Shown: piece after piece, positions 1 to 8,887 of the stretch
Layout of the letters: each line of letters starts with the position of its first letter
How positions within the stretch are numbered: the stretch's first letter is position 1
Assembly: GCF_003054705.1 (NCBI RefSeq)
Contig: NZ_QAYX01000025.1
Location: 186,001-250,000 of the forward strand
DNA length: 64,000 nucleotides
Source: Opitutus sp. ER46
Lineage (GTDB): Bacteria > Verrucomicrobiota > Verrucomicrobiia > Opitutales > Opitutaceae
Reading direction: 5' to 3'
The notes under the pieces: generated by a model
The model's database searches: none
Seen by the model: only the letters and a program-made list of their open reading frames with translations
What the model was told of the DNA's origin: nothing
Position numbers and translations under genes: made by a program

Positions 1-158
1 CCGACCGCATCAATGACGAGCGGGACAACCTTGCGCTCGGCTTTGCCGACGAGAACCGGAGCCCCACCTCCGCCGCGACCGCCCGATCCCGACCCGGACT
101 TGGAGCAACCCGCCACGGCAACCAGCAGGGCGGCGGTGGCTACCCTTAAGACAGACAT
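1..158 (-). CDS. RND efflux periplasmic adaptor lipoprotein, N-terminal fragment
   Basis: Only the first 52 codons are in the window; the rest lies off the left edge. The ATG at 158 opens a signal peptide (MSVLRVATAALLVAVAGC) with a clear lipobox (VAGC). A Ser/Gly-rich linker follows, then APVLVGKAERKVVPLVIDAV, the typical start of a membrane-fusion (HlyD/AcrA-like) adaptor. Such a protein would link an inner-membrane RND pump to an outer-membrane channel. The pump gene is expected further left. The family call rests on this short stretch only. Confidence 0.7.
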   Translation of the reverse strand, partial: MSVLRVATAALLVAVAGCSKSGSGSGGRGGGGAPVLVGKAERKVVPLVIDAV

Positions 159-652
159 CGAAGAGACAGAGCGAGTTGGCACTGGGATCATGAAAAAAGG
201 AAAAGGCCGCGACCTGATGGCGCGCGCCCGGCAGGAAGGACGGGTGGAGGGGCTCGAAGTTGCGCGTCTGGAGGGCGGTTTTGCAACTGGAACGGAGTCT
301 CCCCCGGGGTTGGTTGCCAAGCCGCTGGTCGCCAAAGACAGGCGATTGAAGGCGGAGGAATGGAACCAGAAAAGCGCAAACTGGGAGGGCGGGTGGTGGC
401 GTGAGGGGCATCAGGCTTCCCGCCATCCGGCAGGCCGCGCCGCCGGCCTTCTCGGCGCGGAGGGCGCGATCGGGCGGGGGAGCAGGCGCAACTTTTGCCG
501 GCCGGCCCCGACGGCTTCGGACCCGGTGGACGCCTTGTCGGCCTGACAAGCACAGCGGTGGGCTTTGTCCGAGGCAGGGTGCATTTGTCATAGCGCGGCT
601 TTTCCTTGCTTGCGCCCAGACCCGAGATTTCCCTCGGGAGCATTTTGTCCCC
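159..652. other. Divergent intergenic region between adaptor gene and serA
   Basis: This 494-base stretch separates two divergently transcribed genes, so it must hold both promoters. I see no convincing coding region: frames that stay open here have no recognisable product and the usual bias of GC-rich DNA. No clear -35/-10 pair could be assigned for serA. Confidence 0.5.
621..638 (+). promoter_or_regulatory. Small hairpin in serA leader
   Basis: CCCGAG and CTCGGG pair around a 6-nt loop, 14 bases upstream of the serA ATG. The 3' arm overlaps the only purine-rich ribosome-binding-like stretch (GGGAG, 636-640), so it could tune access to the start. No known leader family was recognised; it may be chance. 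Confidence 0.25.
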
Positions 653-2242
653 ATGAAAGTCCTCGTCGCTGACAAGATCTCGCCCAAAGGAGTCGCCTAC
701 CTGCGCCAGCAGTCGGGCTTGGAAGTCATCGAGGCCTATGGCTCCTCTCCGGAGAAGGTTCTGGAACTCGTGAAGGACGTGCACGCGATCGCCGTCCGTT
801 CCGAGACGAAGATCACCGCCGAGGTGTTCGCCGCCGCCCCCTTGCTCAAGGTGGTGGGACGCGCCGGAGTGGGCGTGGACAACGTCGACGTCGAGGCCGC
901 GACCGAACGCGGTGTCATCGTCATGAATACGCCGTCGGGCAACACGATCGCCACGGCTGAGCTCACCTTTACGCACCTGCTGTGTGGCGCCCGTCCCGTG
1001 CCCCAGGCTTCGGCTTCGATGCGCGCCGGCCAGTGGGACCGCAAGAGCTTCTCGGGCATCGAGCTTTTCCGCAAAACCCTCGGCATCGTCGGCCTCGGCC
1101 GCATCGGGGGCGAAGTGGCGAAGCGCGCCCAGGCCTTCGGCATGCGCGTGCTCGCGTTTGATCCTTACCTCGCCCCCAGCCGGGCCAAGGCGATGCAGGT
1201 GGAAGGCGTGACCCTCGACGAACTGCTCCGCCAGTCGGATTACATCACGGTCCACATGCCGCTGACCGACGACACGAAGTACATGATCGACGAGGCGGCG
1301 CTGGCGAAGTGCAAGAAGGGCGTCCGGCTCTTCAACTGCGCCCGCGGCGGCATCATCAAGGAAGCCGCTCTCATCGAGGCGCTGAAGTCCGGCCACGTGG
1401 CCGCCGCCGGCCTCGACGTGTTCGAGGACGAGCCGCTGGCCAAGGACAGCGAACTCCGGAAGATGCCCAACGTGGTGCTGACGCCGCATCTGGGCGCTTC
1501 GACCGCCGAGGCGCAGGAGTCCGTGGGCATCGAGATCGCCGAGCAGATCGCCGACGTGCTCAAGGGCGGCGTGATCCGCAATGCCGTCAACGTGCCGTCG
1601 ATCGACGCCGCGACGATGAAGATTCTCGGGCCCTACATCAACCTGGGCACCAAGCTCGGCACCCTGGTGCAGCAGATCGCGCCGCAGCAGATCTCGATGC
1701 TGTCGATCACGTACTGGGGCAAGCTGCTCGATTCCGACGTCAACGCCGTCACCCGCTCGATCGAGCGCGGGTTCCTGCGCCGGATCAGCGGCGCGGAGGT
1801 CAATTTCGTCAACGCCCCGGCCCGCCTCGAGCGGCTCGGCATTCGTGCCCAGGTGGTGAAGTCCACCCAGGACGCCGGGTACACCGACCTGATCCAGGTC
1901 GAGGCGACGACCGACGACGGGAAGATCTACTCCGCTTCCGGCACGCTCATTGGCAAGGCCAACGAGCCGCGCATCGTGAATATCAACGGGCGCGAGGTTG
2001 AGGTGCTCGCCGACGGCAAGCTCCTCGTCCTCGAGAACATGGACCAGCCCGGCATGGTGGGCGAGGTGGGCACCATCCTCGGCAAGGACGGCGTCAACAT
2101 TGCCGACATGTCCCTCTCGCGTCTCACCCCGGGCGGCACCGCCTATATGGTGGTCCGCGTGGACAGCGAACCGAGCGAGTCCGCCCGCAAGGTCATCAAG
2201 GGCCATCCTGCCATCAAGATGGCGAAGTTCGTCCAGTTGTGA
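653..2242 (+). CDS. serA: D-3-phosphoglycerate dehydrogenase
   Basis: Catalyses the first step of serine synthesis, oxidising 3-phosphoglycerate to phosphohydroxypyruvate with NAD+. The 529-residue product is the long form. It has a 2-hydroxyacid dehydrogenase core with the NAD-binding GLGRIGGEVA near residue 147, catalytic Arg231 (NCARGG), Glu260 and His279 (TPHLGAST). An intervening allosteric domain follows from about 310 to 450, then a C-terminal ACT domain (VLENMDQPGMVGEVGTIL) that usually mediates serine feedback. The frame stays open upstream to 401, but MKVLVADKIS at 653 matches the family start. A perfect palindrome follows the stop. Confidence 0.97.
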   Translation: MKVLVADKISPKGVAYLRQQSGLEVIEAYGSSPEKVLELVKDVHAIAVRSETKITAEVFAAAPLLKVVGRAGVGVDNVDVEAATERGVIVMNTPSGNTIATAELTFTHLLCGARPVPQASASMRAGQWDRKSFSGIELFRKTLGIVGLGRIGGEVAKRAQAFGMRVLAFDPYLAPSRAKAMQVEGVTLDELLRQSDYITVHMPLTDDTKYMIDEAALAKCKKGVRLFNCARGGIIKEAALIEALKSGHVAAAGLDVFEDEPLAKDSELRKMPNVVLTPHLGASTAEAQESVGIEIAEQIADVLKGGVIRNAVNVPSIDAATMKILGPYINLGTKLGTLVQQIAPQQISMLSITYWGKLLDSDVNAVTRSIERGFLRRISGAEVNFVNAPARLERLGIRAQVVKSTQDAGYTDLIQVEATTDDGKIYSASGTLIGKANEPRIVNINGREVEVLADGKLLVLENMDQPGMVGEVGTILGKDGVNIADMSLSRLTPGGTAYMVVRVDSEPSESARKVIKGHPAIKMAKFVQL

Positions 2243-2246
2243 CGTC

Positions 2247-2266
2247 AGGCCCGCCGCGGCGGGCCT
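2247..2266 (+). terminator. Perfect 20-bp palindrome after serA
   Basis: AGGCCCGCC and GGCGGGCCT pair across a central GC, five bases after the serA stop codon. A pyrimidine-rich but not pure-T stretch follows. Probably ends or attenuates transcription between serA and plsY. Confidence 0.5.
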
Positions 2267-2305
2267 GTCTGTTTCCCGCTTCACCTTCACCCGCCACCCG
2301 TCGCC

Positions 2306-2959
2306 ATGCTTACCCCCCTGCTGCTCGCCGCCGTCGTTGGCTACCTCCTGGGCTCGCTTCCCTTCGGTTACCTCGTGGCCCGCGCGCACGGGGTGAACAT
2401 CTTCGAGGTCGGCTCGAAGAACCCGGGCGCCACGAACGTGCGTCGCGTGCTCGGCAGCCGCGCCGGCAACATGGTCTTCGCGCTGGATGCGGTGAAGGGT
2501 GCGCTCGCGACGGCCGCGCCCTGGGCCTACTGGTATCTCAGCCGTGAGGCCACGCCGGGGAGCACGCTTGGGCCGCTGTCGCTCACCAACCTCGAGGCGG
2601 CCGGACTCGTCGGCGCGTTTCTTGGCCACAGCTTTTCCTGCTTCACGCGTTTCCGCGGAGGCAAGGGCGTCGCCACGGGCGCCGGCGGCTTCGCGGTGCT
2701 GTTCCCGCTGGGCGTCCTGATCGCGCTCGTCGTCTGGCTGCTGAGCCTTGCGATCTGCCGGTACGTCTCGGTGTCCTCGATGCTCGCGGCCATCGCCCTG
2801 CCAGTCGCCGCGTTCTTCCTCGGACAGCCGGGCATCATCCTCGGCGCGTCCGTGCTGATCGCCGTGCTTGTCGTCGTCTGGCACCGCACCAACCTCGCGC
2901 GCCTCGCGGCTGGCACCGAGAGCAAGGTCGGGCAAAAGCCCGCCGCCCCGAAATCATGA
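2306..2959 (+). CDS. plsY: Glycerol-3-phosphate acyltransferase (acyl-phosphate dependent)
   Basis: Inner-membrane enzyme that transfers an acyl group from acyl-phosphate to glycerol-3-phosphate, making lysophosphatidic acid for phospholipid synthesis. The 217-residue product shows the PlsY signatures GSLPFGYLVAR near residue 16, GSKNPGATNVRR near 37-48 and RGGKGVATGAG near 115, and several membrane segments. The stop overlaps the hom start by four bases (ATGA), so the two are probably co-translated. Confidence 0.95.
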   Translation: MLTPLLLAAVVGYLLGSLPFGYLVARAHGVNIFEVGSKNPGATNVRRVLGSRAGNMVFALDAVKGALATAAPWAYWYLSREATPGSTLGPLSLTNLEAAGLVGAFLGHSFSCFTRFRGGKGVATGAGGFAVLFPLGVLIALVVWLLSLAICRYVSVSSMLAAIALPVAAFFLGQPGIILGASVLIAVLVVVWHRTNLARLAAGTESKVGQKPAAPKS

Positions 2960-4272
2960 GCGACTCTATGACAGTGAACATCGGCATCTGTGGCCTGGGC
3001 ACGGTGGGGCAGGGCGTGTGGAAACACCTGACTGCCAACCGGGCCGACCTGGAACGCCGCGTCGGGGTGAAACTGAACCTCGCCCGCGCGGCCGTACGCG
3101 ATCTGCGCAAGACGCGTGCGGTGAAGATTCCCGCGGCCAAGCTTACGGATGACTCGTTCTCGATCGCCAACGACCCGTCCATCCACATCGTCTGCGAACT
3201 GATTGGCGGCACGAAACTCGCCCGCGAGGTCACGCTCACCGCGCTGCGCCACGGCAAGATCGTCGTCTCCGCCAACAAGGCGCTCATCTGCGAACACGGC
3301 GCCGAGATCATCAGCACCGCTCGCAAGCACGGCGGCCATTTCTTCTTCGAGGCCTCCGTCGCCGGCGGCATCCCGATCATCAAGGCCATCCGCGAGGGAC
3401 TCGTCGCCAATCATTTTCCCCGGATCTACGGCATCCTCAACGGCACGTGTAACTACATCCTCACGCAGATGGAGGACCAGGATGCGCCTTACGCCGACGT
3501 CCTCGCCGAGGCGAAGCGGCTCGGCTACGCCGAGGCTGACGAATCGCTCGATGTCGACGGCTGGGACACCGCGCACAAGGCCGCCGTCCTCGCCTGGCTC
3601 GCCCACGGTCGCTGGGTGAAGACCGACCAGATGATCGTCGAAGGCATCTCCCGCATCACGCCCGCCGACTTCAAGAACGCCTCCGTTCTCGGCTACGGCA
3701 TCAAGCTCCTCGCCGTCATCACCCGCGACTTCAAGCGCGACGAGCTCTCGGTCCGCGTGCATCCCACGCTCCTGCCTGAGGGCAACGTGATCGCCAACGT
3801 CAGCGGTGTCTTCAACGCGGTCTCCGTCACGGGCGACGTGGTCGGCACCACCTTGTACAGCGGTCGCGGCGCCGGCCAGGACGCCACCGCGAGCGCCGTC
3901 ATCAGCGACATTGCCGACGCCGCGTCGCTCCTGAAGCACGGCAAGGGCGCCCACCTCCTCGGCGAGGCCGACGAGTCCGTTCCCACCTGCCGGCTCGCGC
4001 CGCCCGAGAACATCCGCTGCCGCTACTACCTGCGGCTCACGGTCAAGGATGAGCCCGGCGTCCTCGCCCGCGTTGCCTCCGTCATGGCCCGCCACCGGAT
4101 CAGCATCGCGAGCGTCATTCAGAATCCTTCGGAATACTCGGGCGCCGCTTCGCTCGTCCTCACGACGCACGAGAGCAACGAGCGTGCGATGCAGCGCACC
4201 CTGCGTCAGCTCAAGGCGCTCGGCAGCGTGCTCGAGGATCCGGTCCTTCTTCGGATCGGAGACTTCGAGTGA
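2956..4272 (+). CDS. hom: Homoserine dehydrogenase
   Basis: Reduces aspartate semialdehyde to homoserine, the branch point to threonine and methionine. The 438-residue protein starts with a Rossmann motif (GICGLGTVGQGVW, from residue 8), has NKALI and the catalytic region GILNGTCNYIL, and ends in an ACT domain (YYLRLTVKDEPGVLARVAS, from about 355) typical of threonine-sensitive enzymes. It overlaps plsY by four bases and is followed by lysC, so an aspartate-family block is clear. Confidence 0.97.
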   Translation: MSDSMTVNIGICGLGTVGQGVWKHLTANRADLERRVGVKLNLARAAVRDLRKTRAVKIPAAKLTDDSFSIANDPSIHIVCELIGGTKLAREVTLTALRHGKIVVSANKALICEHGAEIISTARKHGGHFFFEASVAGGIPIIKAIREGLVANHFPRIYGILNGTCNYILTQMEDQDAPYADVLAEAKRLGYAEADESLDVDGWDTAHKAAVLAWLAHGRWVKTDQMIVEGISRITPADFKNASVLGYGIKLLAVITRDFKRDELSVRVHPTLLPEGNVIANVSGVFNAVSVTGDVVGTTLYSGRGAGQDATASAVISDIADAASLLKHGKGAHLLGEADESVPTCRLAPPENIRCRYYLRLTVKDEPGVLARVASVMARHRISIASVIQNPSEYSGAASLVLTTHESNERAMQRTLRQLKALGSVLEDPVLLRIGDFE

Positions 4273-4313
4273 TCCCGCCCCGCACCCAGCTCCCATCTCC
4301 AACGCCCGCTCCC

Positions 4314-5525
4314 ATGGCTCGTATCGTCCAGAAATACGGCGGCACCTCAGTCGGTGACGTCGAACGCATCAAGAAGGTCGCGGAACGCATCAAGGCGATC
4401 CGCGCCGAAGGCAATGAACTCGTCGTCGTCGTGTCGGCCCGCGCCGGCGTGACCAACGAGCTCATCGCGCGCGCCAAAGCCGTGTGCGACCTGCCCAGCG
4501 ATCGCGAACTCGACCAGCTCCTCGCCATCGGCGAACAGGAGACCATTGCGCTTACCGCCATGGCCCTGCACGGCATCGGCGTGCCCGCGATCAGCTACAC
4601 CGGCGCCCAGGCCGGCATCACGACCGACACGGTTCACACCAAGGCCAAGATCAAGGATATCGACGCCAGCGCGCTCGAGAAGGACCTCTCGGCTGGCAAC
4701 GTCATCATCGTCGCCGGCTTTCAGGGCGTGAACGACGAGGGCCAGACAACCACGCTCGGCCGCGGTGGATCCGATCTCACCGCCATCGCCCTCGCGGCCG
4801 CCATCAAGGCCGACAAGTGCGAGATCTACACCGACGTCGATGGCGTCTACACCGCCGATCCGCGCGTCGTGAAGACCGCCCGCAAGATCGAGGAGATCAG
4901 CTACGACGAGATGCTCGAGCTCGCCTCGTCCGGCTCCAAGGTCATGCAGTCCCGCTCCGTCGAGTTCGCCGCCAAGTACAACGTCGTCTTCGAAGTTCGC
5001 TCCTCCTTTAACCACAATCCAGGAACCATCGTGAAAGCAGAAGTCGCCTCCATGGAGAAAGTCCTCGTTCGCGGTGTCGCCGTCGACAAGGACCAGGCCA
5101 AGGTCGTCGTCAGCAACATCACCGACAAGCCCGGCTCCGCCGCCCGCGTCTTCCGCGCGCTGGCCGACGCTTACGTCAATGTCGACATGATCGTGCAGAA
5201 CATTGGTCGCGCCGGCGTGGCGAACCTGACGTTCACGGTGCCGCAGACGGAGACCCAGAAGGCGGTCCGCGCGCTGGAGCCCATCGTGAAGGACCTCGGC
5301 GGTACGGTGTCCATCTACGAGCAGGTCGCCAAGCTCGCCGTTGTCGGCGTCGGCATGCGCACGCACTCCGGCGTCGCCGCCACGCTCTTCCAGACGCTCG
5401 CCGATGCTGGGATCAACATTCAGCTGATCAGCACCTCCGAGATCAAAATTGCCGTCGTCATCGCCCTCGACAAGGCCGACGAAGCCGCCCGCCTCGCCCA
5501 CAAGGCCTTCGGGCTGGACGCCTAG
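4314..5525 (+). CDS. lysC: Aspartate kinase
   Basis: Phosphorylates aspartate, the first step toward lysine, threonine and methionine. The 403-residue protein starts at MARIVQKYGGTSVGDVERIKK; the KYGGTSV motif binds substrate, and RGGSDLTAIALA and TDVDGVYTADPR are kinase-core motifs. Two ACT repeats occupy the C-terminal 160 residues. Upstream codons in frame are not family-like, so ATG 4314 is chosen. An in-frame ATG at 5052 (MEKVLVRGVAVDKD) sits where some relatives start a separate regulatory beta subunit, but it has no strong ribosome-binding site here. Confidence 0.97.
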   Translation: MARIVQKYGGTSVGDVERIKKVAERIKAIRAEGNELVVVVSARAGVTNELIARAKAVCDLPSDRELDQLLAIGEQETIALTAMALHGIGVPAISYTGAQAGITTDTVHTKAKIKDIDASALEKDLSAGNVIIVAGFQGVNDEGQTTTLGRGGSDLTAIALAAAIKADKCEIYTDVDGVYTADPRVVKTARKIEEISYDEMLELASSGSKVMQSRSVEFAAKYNVVFEVRSSFNHNPGTIVKAEVASMEKVLVRGVAVDKDQAKVVVSNITDKPGSAARVFRALADAYVNVDMIVQNIGRAGVANLTFTVPQTETQKAVRALEPIVKDLGGTVSIYEQVAKLAVVGVGMRTHSGVAATLFQTLADAGINIQLISTSEIKIAVVIALDKADEAARLAHKAFGLDA

Positions 5526-5543
5526 CCCGCGGGCCGGGCTAGG
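5521..5543 (+). terminator. Hairpin spanning the lysC stop
   Basis: CCTAGCCCG and CGGGCTAGG form a perfect 9-bp stem with a 5-nt loop; the stop codon TAG lies inside the 5' arm. There is no T tract. It abuts the heptamer array that follows. Confidence 0.4.
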
Positions 5544-5545
5544 CC

Positions 5546-5601
5546 GGAAGCCAGAGGCCAGAAGCCAGAGGCCAGAAGCCGGAAGCCGGAAGATGGAAGA
5601 C
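5546..5601 (+). repeat. Left 7-bp tandem array (GGAAGCC/AGAGGCC/AGAAGCC)
   Basis: Eight consecutive heptamers run without a gap from 5546 to 5601: GGAAGCC, AGAGGCC, AGAAGCC, AGAGGCC, AGAAGCC, GGAAGCC, GGAAGAT, GGAAGAC. The following coding start looks built from the same material (CCAGAAGC, AAAGCCGG). A longer array of the reverse-complement unit lies on the other side of the four-helix-bundle gene. Confidence 0.9.
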
Positions 5602-5603
5602 GG

Positions 5604-6074
5604 ATGGCCCAGAAGCGAACGCTAAAGCCGGAAACTAAAACAGTACGCTCGATGAGTTCATCACCCGACAGGACGGGAAACCCGCCGATCCGGCACTTCA
5701 CGGATCTGCGGGTTTGGCAGAGGGCGTACGAACTCGGCCTCCAGGTGTTCGAAGTGTCGAGGCGGTGGCCGGTGGAAGAGCGCTTTGCGCTGACCGATCA
5801 AGTGCGGCGATCTGCCCGTTCCGTCAGCGCCTGTATCGCGGAAGCTTGGGGAAAGCGCCGTTACGAGGCTCACTTCGTGAGCAAGCTGACGGATGCCGAT
5901 ACCGAGCTCCTGGAAACCGAAAACTGGCTCATGTTTGCCCGAGCGCACCAATACCTCCCGCCTGAGGGTTTTGACTCACTCTACTCGTTGATGCGGGAAA
6001 TAGGTCCAGGGCTCGGCGCGATGATGAGGAATCCCAGTCCGTTCATAATCGCGGCAGATCACGGCGGCCATTGA
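5604..6074 (+). CDS. Four-helix-bundle protein (S23 / 23S rRNA intervening-sequence family)
   Basis: The 156-residue product contains IRHFTDLRVWQRAYELGLQVFE near residue 29, then RFALTDQVRRSARSVSACIAEAWGKRRYEAHFVSKLTDADTELLETENWL split over the second and third helices. That is the TIGR02436-type four-helix bundle once found in 23S rRNA intervening sequences; its molecular role is not established. The first 16 residues (MAQKRTLKPETKTVRS) look like translated repeat, so ATG 5652 may be the true start. Inverted heptamer arrays flank the gene, and it interrupts the lysC-thrC amino-acid block, suggesting insertion. Confidence 0.85.
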   Translation: MAQKRTLKPETKTVRSMSSSPDRTGNPPIRHFTDLRVWQRAYELGLQVFEVSRRWPVEERFALTDQVRRSARSVSACIAEAWGKRRYEAHFVSKLTDADTELLETENWLMFARAHQYLPPEGFDSLYSLMREIGPGLGAMMRNPSPFIIAADHGGH

Positions 6075-6117
6075 ACACCAATATGTCCCTTTTTCTGGCT
6101 TTTACGCTCAGACCTCT

Positions 6118-6222
6118 GCCTTCGGCTTCGGGCTTCCGGCCTCTGGCCTCCGGCTTCCGCCGCCCGTCTTCCGGCCTCCGGCTTCTGGCGTCCGGCCTCC
6201 GGCCTCTGGCTTCTGGCTTCTG
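6118..6222 (+). repeat. Right 7-bp tandem array (GCTTCCG/GCCTCTG/GCCTCCG)
   Basis: Fifteen uninterrupted heptamers from 6118 to 6222, mostly GCCTCCG, GCCTCTG, GCTTCCG and GCTTCTG, with one degenerate unit (CCGCCCG). They are the reverse complement of the units at 5546-5601, so the four-helix-bundle gene lies between inverted arrays. The array ends six bases before the thrC ATG and therefore forms most of the thrC leader. Confidence 0.9.
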
Positions 6223-6228
6223 ACATAT

Positions 6229-7593
6229 ATGCGTTTTCTCTCTACACGCGGGCAGACGCCCTCGCTTGGGTTCTCGGATGCGGTGGCCACGGGGTTGGCG
6301 CCCGACGGCGGGTTGTTCCTGCCGGAATCGCTGCCGGACTTCAGCGGCAAACTCTCCGCGTTCGAGCGGCTCAGCTATCCCGAGCTCTGCTTCGAGTTCA
6401 TGCGGGTGTTCGCCACCGACATCCCGCCGGACACGCTCCGGCAGATCGTCGCGGCGAGCTACACAAAGTTCTCCGACCCCGCGATCGCCCCGCTGAAGCC
6501 GCTGGCGAAGAATCTGTACGTGCTCGAGCTGTTTCACGGCCCGACGCTCGCGTTCAAGGACTTCGCCCTGCAGCTCCTGGGCAACCTCTACGCCCACCAG
6601 TGCCGGGTCCGCCGCGAGACGATCAACGTCCTCGGCGCGACCTCGGGCGACACCGGCGCCGCCGCCATTCACGGGCTGATCGGCCGCCCGGGCACCGCCA
6701 TTTTCATCCTCTACCCGGATGGCCGGGTCTCGCCGCTCCAGGAGCGCCAGATGGCCTGCACCGGCGCGGAAAACGTTTTCGCGCTCGCCGTTGACGGCAC
6801 GTTCGATGACGCGCAGGCGGCCCTGAAGGAGGTCTTCGGCGACCAGGGGTTCCGCACCCAGCACCGCCTCTCCGCGGTCAACTCCATCAACCTCGCCCGC
6901 GTGCTGGCGCAGTGCGTGTACTACCTCCACGCCTGGCTGCGGCTCCCGGCGGCGGAACGGGGCAACGTCGAGTTTGTCGTGCCCACCGGCAATTTCGGCA
7001 ACGTGCTCGCGGGCTGGATGCTGCAGAAAATGGGCGTGCCGATCCGCGGCTTCCGCGTCGCCACGAACCAGAACGATATTCTCTACCGGCTGTTCACCAC
7101 CGGCGAGTACCGCGTGGGCGCGGTGCATCCGAGCCTCGCGCCGTCAATGGACATCCAGGTCGCCTCCAACTTCGAGCGCTTCATCTACTTCGCCGTCGGC
7201 CGCGAGCCGGCCCGCGTGCGGCAGGTGATGGACACCTTCAAGCAGACCGGGGCGTACACGTTCGAGCGGTTCAATCGCGACACCTTTACCTCCACCCGCT
7301 GCAGCGACGGCGAGATTCCGGGGATCATCCAGCGCGTGCACGCGGCCTACGGTTACGTGGCCGATCCGCACACGGCCTGCGCGTTCAAGGAGATCGCGCC
7401 GGACCGCGTGAGCGTTGTGCTCTCAACGGCCAGCCCGGCGAAGTTTCCCGACACCATCCGCAGCGCCATCGGCGTGGAGCCGACGCATCCGAGCCTCGAG
7501 GCGCTCAAGTCGAAGCCGATCGTGAAGCACAAGCTCCAGGCGACGCCCGCCGCGATCCGGGCCTTCATCCACGCGCACGCCGTGGGCGCGTGA
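6229..7593 (+). CDS. thrC: Threonine synthase
   Basis: PLP enzyme converting O-phosphohomoserine to threonine, the last step of the pathway begun by lysC and hom. The 454-residue length fits the long form. MRFLSTRGQTPSLGFSDAV is the usual N-terminus; the PLP lysine is Lys110 in HGPTLAFKDFALQLLGN; GATSGDTGAAA near residue 139 and VPTGNFGNVLAGW near 248 are cofactor-phosphate and active-site loops. The ribosome-binding region is displaced by the heptamer array, leaving only ACATAT before the ATG, so initiation may be weak. Confidence 0.97.
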   Translation: MRFLSTRGQTPSLGFSDAVATGLAPDGGLFLPESLPDFSGKLSAFERLSYPELCFEFMRVFATDIPPDTLRQIVAASYTKFSDPAIAPLKPLAKNLYVLELFHGPTLAFKDFALQLLGNLYAHQCRVRRETINVLGATSGDTGAAAIHGLIGRPGTAIFILYPDGRVSPLQERQMACTGAENVFALAVDGTFDDAQAALKEVFGDQGFRTQHRLSAVNSINLARVLAQCVYYLHAWLRLPAAERGNVEFVVPTGNFGNVLAGWMLQKMGVPIRGFRVATNQNDILYRLFTTGEYRVGAVHPSLAPSMDIQVASNFERFIYFAVGREPARVRQVMDTFKQTGAYTFERFNRDTFTSTRCSDGEIPGIIQRVHAAYGYVADPHTACAFKEIAPDRVSVVLSTASPAKFPDTIRSAIGVEPTHPSLEALKSKPIVKHKLQATPAAIRAFIHAHAVGA

Positions 7594-7688
7594 GCGGCGG
7601 GGCGGGGCGCGTTGCGCGCGCTGACGTTTGCGCCGACGCCTGATCGAGGCCACTCGTGTTTCGCAGGCGGCCAACTTGGCGGCACGCC

Positions 7689-8696
7689 TCAGTTCGCCTG
7701 CGCGCCGCGCACCTTCTTTTCCTCTGCCATCAGTTTCCGGATGAGCTCCCTCGCTTCCTCTCGCGTGGCCGGTCGGATCACCTCCACGTCCGCCGGGAGC
7801 GCAAACGTTTCGAGTGGCAGCTCGTCGATACGCTCCTCGGTGTTCGGCTGCGCCTCGGGTTGTTTCTCCATCTCAGAGATCTGCTTCCCGTCGGAGTTGT
7901 AGAACTTCGACGTCAGGATGGCATGCCGCGCCGGGTCGATGACGTACACTTCACGCACCGGCAGGAACGCCCCGATGCCACCCTTCGCGGCCAAGACCGT
8001 GTTGACCAGGACGCGCTTGGCGAACGAGAGCTCCTTCTTCGCCTTGGCCAGTTCGGCGTCCACCTTCTCCTTGATGAACCGTTGTGCTTCGGGGCCGAGT
8101 TCACGGGTCACGCGGAGGCGCGGCTGGCCGTTTTCGGTGAAGCGCTCTCCGCTGACCGTCGCCTCCTCCACGAACTTCTTCATCTGGTCGACCTCCGGTC
8201 GCGCCGACCCTTTGGCCTTCTGCGCAGCATCACCGGACTTCACGCCGGGCGCGGCGGTCGCAGGGCGAAGCACCGCCTTGTTTCCGAGAATCTGCCAGTG
8301 GCCTTCCTCGTTGGTCAGCGCGATGCGCTTCTGGGGTTGGTCGGGCTGAGCATCGTACACGGTTACCGTCTCTGTCCGGGTGAACGTCGGCTGACCGGTG
8401 CGCCGGAGCGTGAGCGTGGTGGTCGTAATTGTGGCGCCGCCTTCCTTGTTCTTCCGGGAGACGACGCGCCGGAAGCTGCCAGGCTCGCTCGCCCGGTTCT
8501 GGGCGCGGCGCAGTTCCTCCTTCGCTTCGGCGGGCGTCAACGGAGTCGGCGCGGAGATCGCCGCCGCAGGCGCTTCCGCCGGGGCCGACGCCGCGGTTGC
8601 GGCCGCAGGCGGGAGAATCAGCGCGGCCAACGCGAGCGAGGCTGGCAACAGGCTCATACGGCGCGAGGCGGGGGCAGGGCGGCGGGGTGAAAGCAT
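7689..8696 (-). CDS. Secreted protein of unknown function
   Basis: The 335-residue product from ATG 8696 starts MLSPRRPAPASRRM, then a hydrophobic stretch (SLLPASLALAALILPPAAA) and TAASAPAEAP, a probable Sec signal peptide. A later ATG at 8657 would give a shorter signal. The mature part is charged and soluble, with TRTETVTVYD, a helical KEKVDAELAKAKKELSFAKR region near residue 210, and a C-terminal EEARELIRKLMAEEKK helix. I do not recognise a family. It is convergent with thrC and divergent from cimA. Confidence 0.7.
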   Translation of the reverse strand: MLSPRRPAPASRRMSLLPASLALAALILPPAAATAASAPAEAPAAAISAPTPLTPAEAKEELRRAQNRASEPGSFRRVVSRKNKEGGATITTTTLTLRRTGQPTFTRTETVTVYDAQPDQPQKRIALTNEEGHWQILGNKAVLRPATAAPGVKSGDAAQKAKGSARPEVDQMKKFVEEATVSGERFTENGQPRLRVTRELGPEAQRFIKEKVDAELAKAKKELSFAKRVLVNTVLAAKGGIGAFLPVREVYVIDPARHAILTSKFYNSDGKQISEMEKQPEAQPNTEERIDELPLETFALPADVEVIRPATREEARELIRKLMAEEKKVRGAQAN

Positions 8697-8887
8697 GTCT
8701 GGGTGACCCATGCAGGGTTGTTTTGTTGCAGCCACTTCGGACGCGCGCGAGGCCGAATGTGGGGCGGACGGGAGCGGGGCACGGACGTGCGATCGCGGTC
8801 GGGAAAAACCTGCGTCATCCACCCCGCCGCAGCCAAAAGCTCCCTTGCCAGTCGACGCTCTGGAGGACAACCCTGCGGGCTGCCCAC

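Noticed and set aside
188-2935. Very long open frame on the minus strand opposite serA and plsY
   Set aside because: It lies antisense to two clear genes, is rich in Arg/Gly/Asp/His, and has no recognisable domain. Such shadows are normal in GC-rich DNA.
5052-5525. Separate aspartate kinase beta subunit from an internal start
   Set aside because: The ATG is where other bacteria start a beta subunit, but there is no strong ribosome-binding site, so I only mention it under lysC.
5546-6222. CRISPR array interpretation of the heptamer repeats
   Set aside because: Units are 7 bp, contiguous, without spacers; no cas genes are present. No CRISPR-like array was seen in the window.
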